Below, in pieces: positions 63,406-64,000 of a DNA stretch of 64,000 nucleotides. The stretch covers positions 1-64,000 of the forward strand of contig CAVUHX010000044.1 in NCBI GenBank assembly GCA_963741405.1, written 5' to 3'. The notes beneath the pieces were generated by a model. The model did not search any database, was not told the origin of the DNA, and worked only from the letters and a program-made list of their open reading frames with translations. Within the stretch, counting starts at the first letter, position 1, and each line of letters starts with the position of its first letter. The position numbers and the translations under genes are program-made. This DNA comes from Roseiarcus sp963741405 (GTDB taxonomy: Bacteria > Pseudomonadota > Alphaproteobacteria > Rhizobiales > Beijerinckiaceae).

Positions 63406-64000
63406 TGGACATCCGCGCCGCAGAAATTTCTTCGATTCTCAAGAGCCAGATCGCCAATTTCGGCGCCGAGGCGGAGGTGACCGAAGTCGGTCAGGTGCTG
63501 AGCGTCGGCGACGGCATCGCCCGGGCCTACGGCCTCGACAAGGTCCAGGCCGGCGAGATGGTCGAGTTCGAGAACGGCACGCGCGGCATGGCGCTGAACC
63601 TCGAGACGGACAACGTCGGCGTCGTGATCTTCGGCGCCGACCGCGAGATCAAGGAAGGCCAGACGGTCAAGCGCACCGGCGCGATTGTCGACGTCCCGGT
63701 CGGCAAGGAGCTTCTCGGCCGCGTCGTCGACGCGCTCGGCAACCCGATCGACGGCAAGGGCCCGATCAACGCTTCCCGCCGCGCCCGCGTCGACGTCAAG
63801 GCGCCGGGCATCATTCCGCGCAAGTCGGTCAACGAGCCGATGGCGACCGGCCTCAAGGCGATCGATTCGATGATCCCGATCGGGCGCGGCCAGCGCGAAC
63901 TGATTATCGGCGACCGCCAGACCGGCAAGACCGCGATCGCGCTCGACACCATCCTCAACCAGAAGCCCCTGAACCAGGGCGACGACGAGAACAAGAAGCT
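63405..64000 (+). CDS. atpA: F0F1 ATP synthase alpha subunit, N-terminal part (runs off window end)
   Basis: First ~198 codons. MDIRAAEISSILKSQIANFG, VGDGIARAYGLDKVQAGEMV, GAIVDVPVGKELLGRVVDAL, and GRGQRELIIGDRQTGKTAIA with Walker A. It is the non-catalytic nucleotide-binding subunit of F1. It continues past base 64000. Confidence 0.97.
   Translation, partial: MDIRAAEISSILKSQIANFGAEAEVTEVGQVLSVGDGIARAYGLDKVQAGEMVEFENGTRGMALNLETDNVGVVIFGADREIKEGQTVKRTGAIVDVPVGKELLGRVVDALGNPIDGKGPINASRRARVDVKAPGIIPRKSVNEPMATGLKAIDSMIPIGRGQRELIIGDRQTGKTAIALDTILNQKPLNQGDDENKK

Noticed and set aside
1..64000. tRNA or rRNA genes
   Set aside because: No cloverleaf with matching TTCRA arm and anticodon stem was recognised by eye on either strand. 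A covariance-model scan would be decisive.

Overview
The window is about 66% GC and carries housekeeping genes typical of an alphaproteobacterium, most likely order Hyphomicrobiales (Rhizobiales): a split atpH-atpA operon start, priA, rplS, smc beside a dsbA-like gene, lepA, murJ, a CIO-type cydAB, and small secreted families common in that order (GCG_CRPN, DUF1236, YXWGXW). Genus cannot be read from the sequence alone.

Layout. 1-7 kb is an accessory, locally AT-rich island: the tail of an HNH endonuclease, a minus-strand cassette of ThsB-like TIR, TIR and SLOG genes split by an ISKra4-like element (1078-2538), then a 443-bp duplication with VapC remnants around a nicotinamidase-like gene that has lost key residues. 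7-17.5 kb is housekeeping (GCG_CRPN protein, smc, dsbA-like, a second and better preserved copy of the same IS at 12003-13462, rplS, priA, a variant RNase HII). 17.6-24 kb holds a cytochrome c, a SNF2/RapA-like helicase with a zinc-cluster partner, and an amine oxidase. 24-39.6 kb holds DUF899, DUF4239, cydAB, a UbiH-like hydroxylase with a trans-sulfuration PLP enzyme, a YXWGXW protein, murJ, galK-galT and a MOCOS-like PLP enzyme. 40-43 kb is a redox block: DUF2945, a cytochrome b-molybdopterin fusion and a CBS protein. 43-46.5 kb contains a duplicated TetR gene with a duplicated operator/promoter. 46.9-52 kb is mixed metabolic genes and small ORFs. 52.5-58.2 kb is an accessory block: RHH protein, ParA, a 1230-aa beta-propeller protein and a 47-aa membrane peptide. 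58.6-64 kb has an IS1380 remnant, a VapBC pair, lepA, a PhyH-like dioxygenase, and atpH/atpA running off the end.

The best candidate for an under-described system is the TIR/TIR/SLOG cassette. Both TIR proteins keep a W-x3-E motif expected of NAD-cleaving TIRs. Removing the IS and one copy of its 9-bp target duplication restores a 421-aa TIR gene whose stop overlaps the SLOG start by ATGA, so the ancestral arrangement was a coupled operon.

Caution on sequence quality: smc, murJ, lepA, the metC-like gene and the DUF1236 gene each carry single-base indels. Losing all of these genes is implausible, so most indels probably reflect consensus errors, and frameshift-based pseudogene calls here should be treated with reserve.
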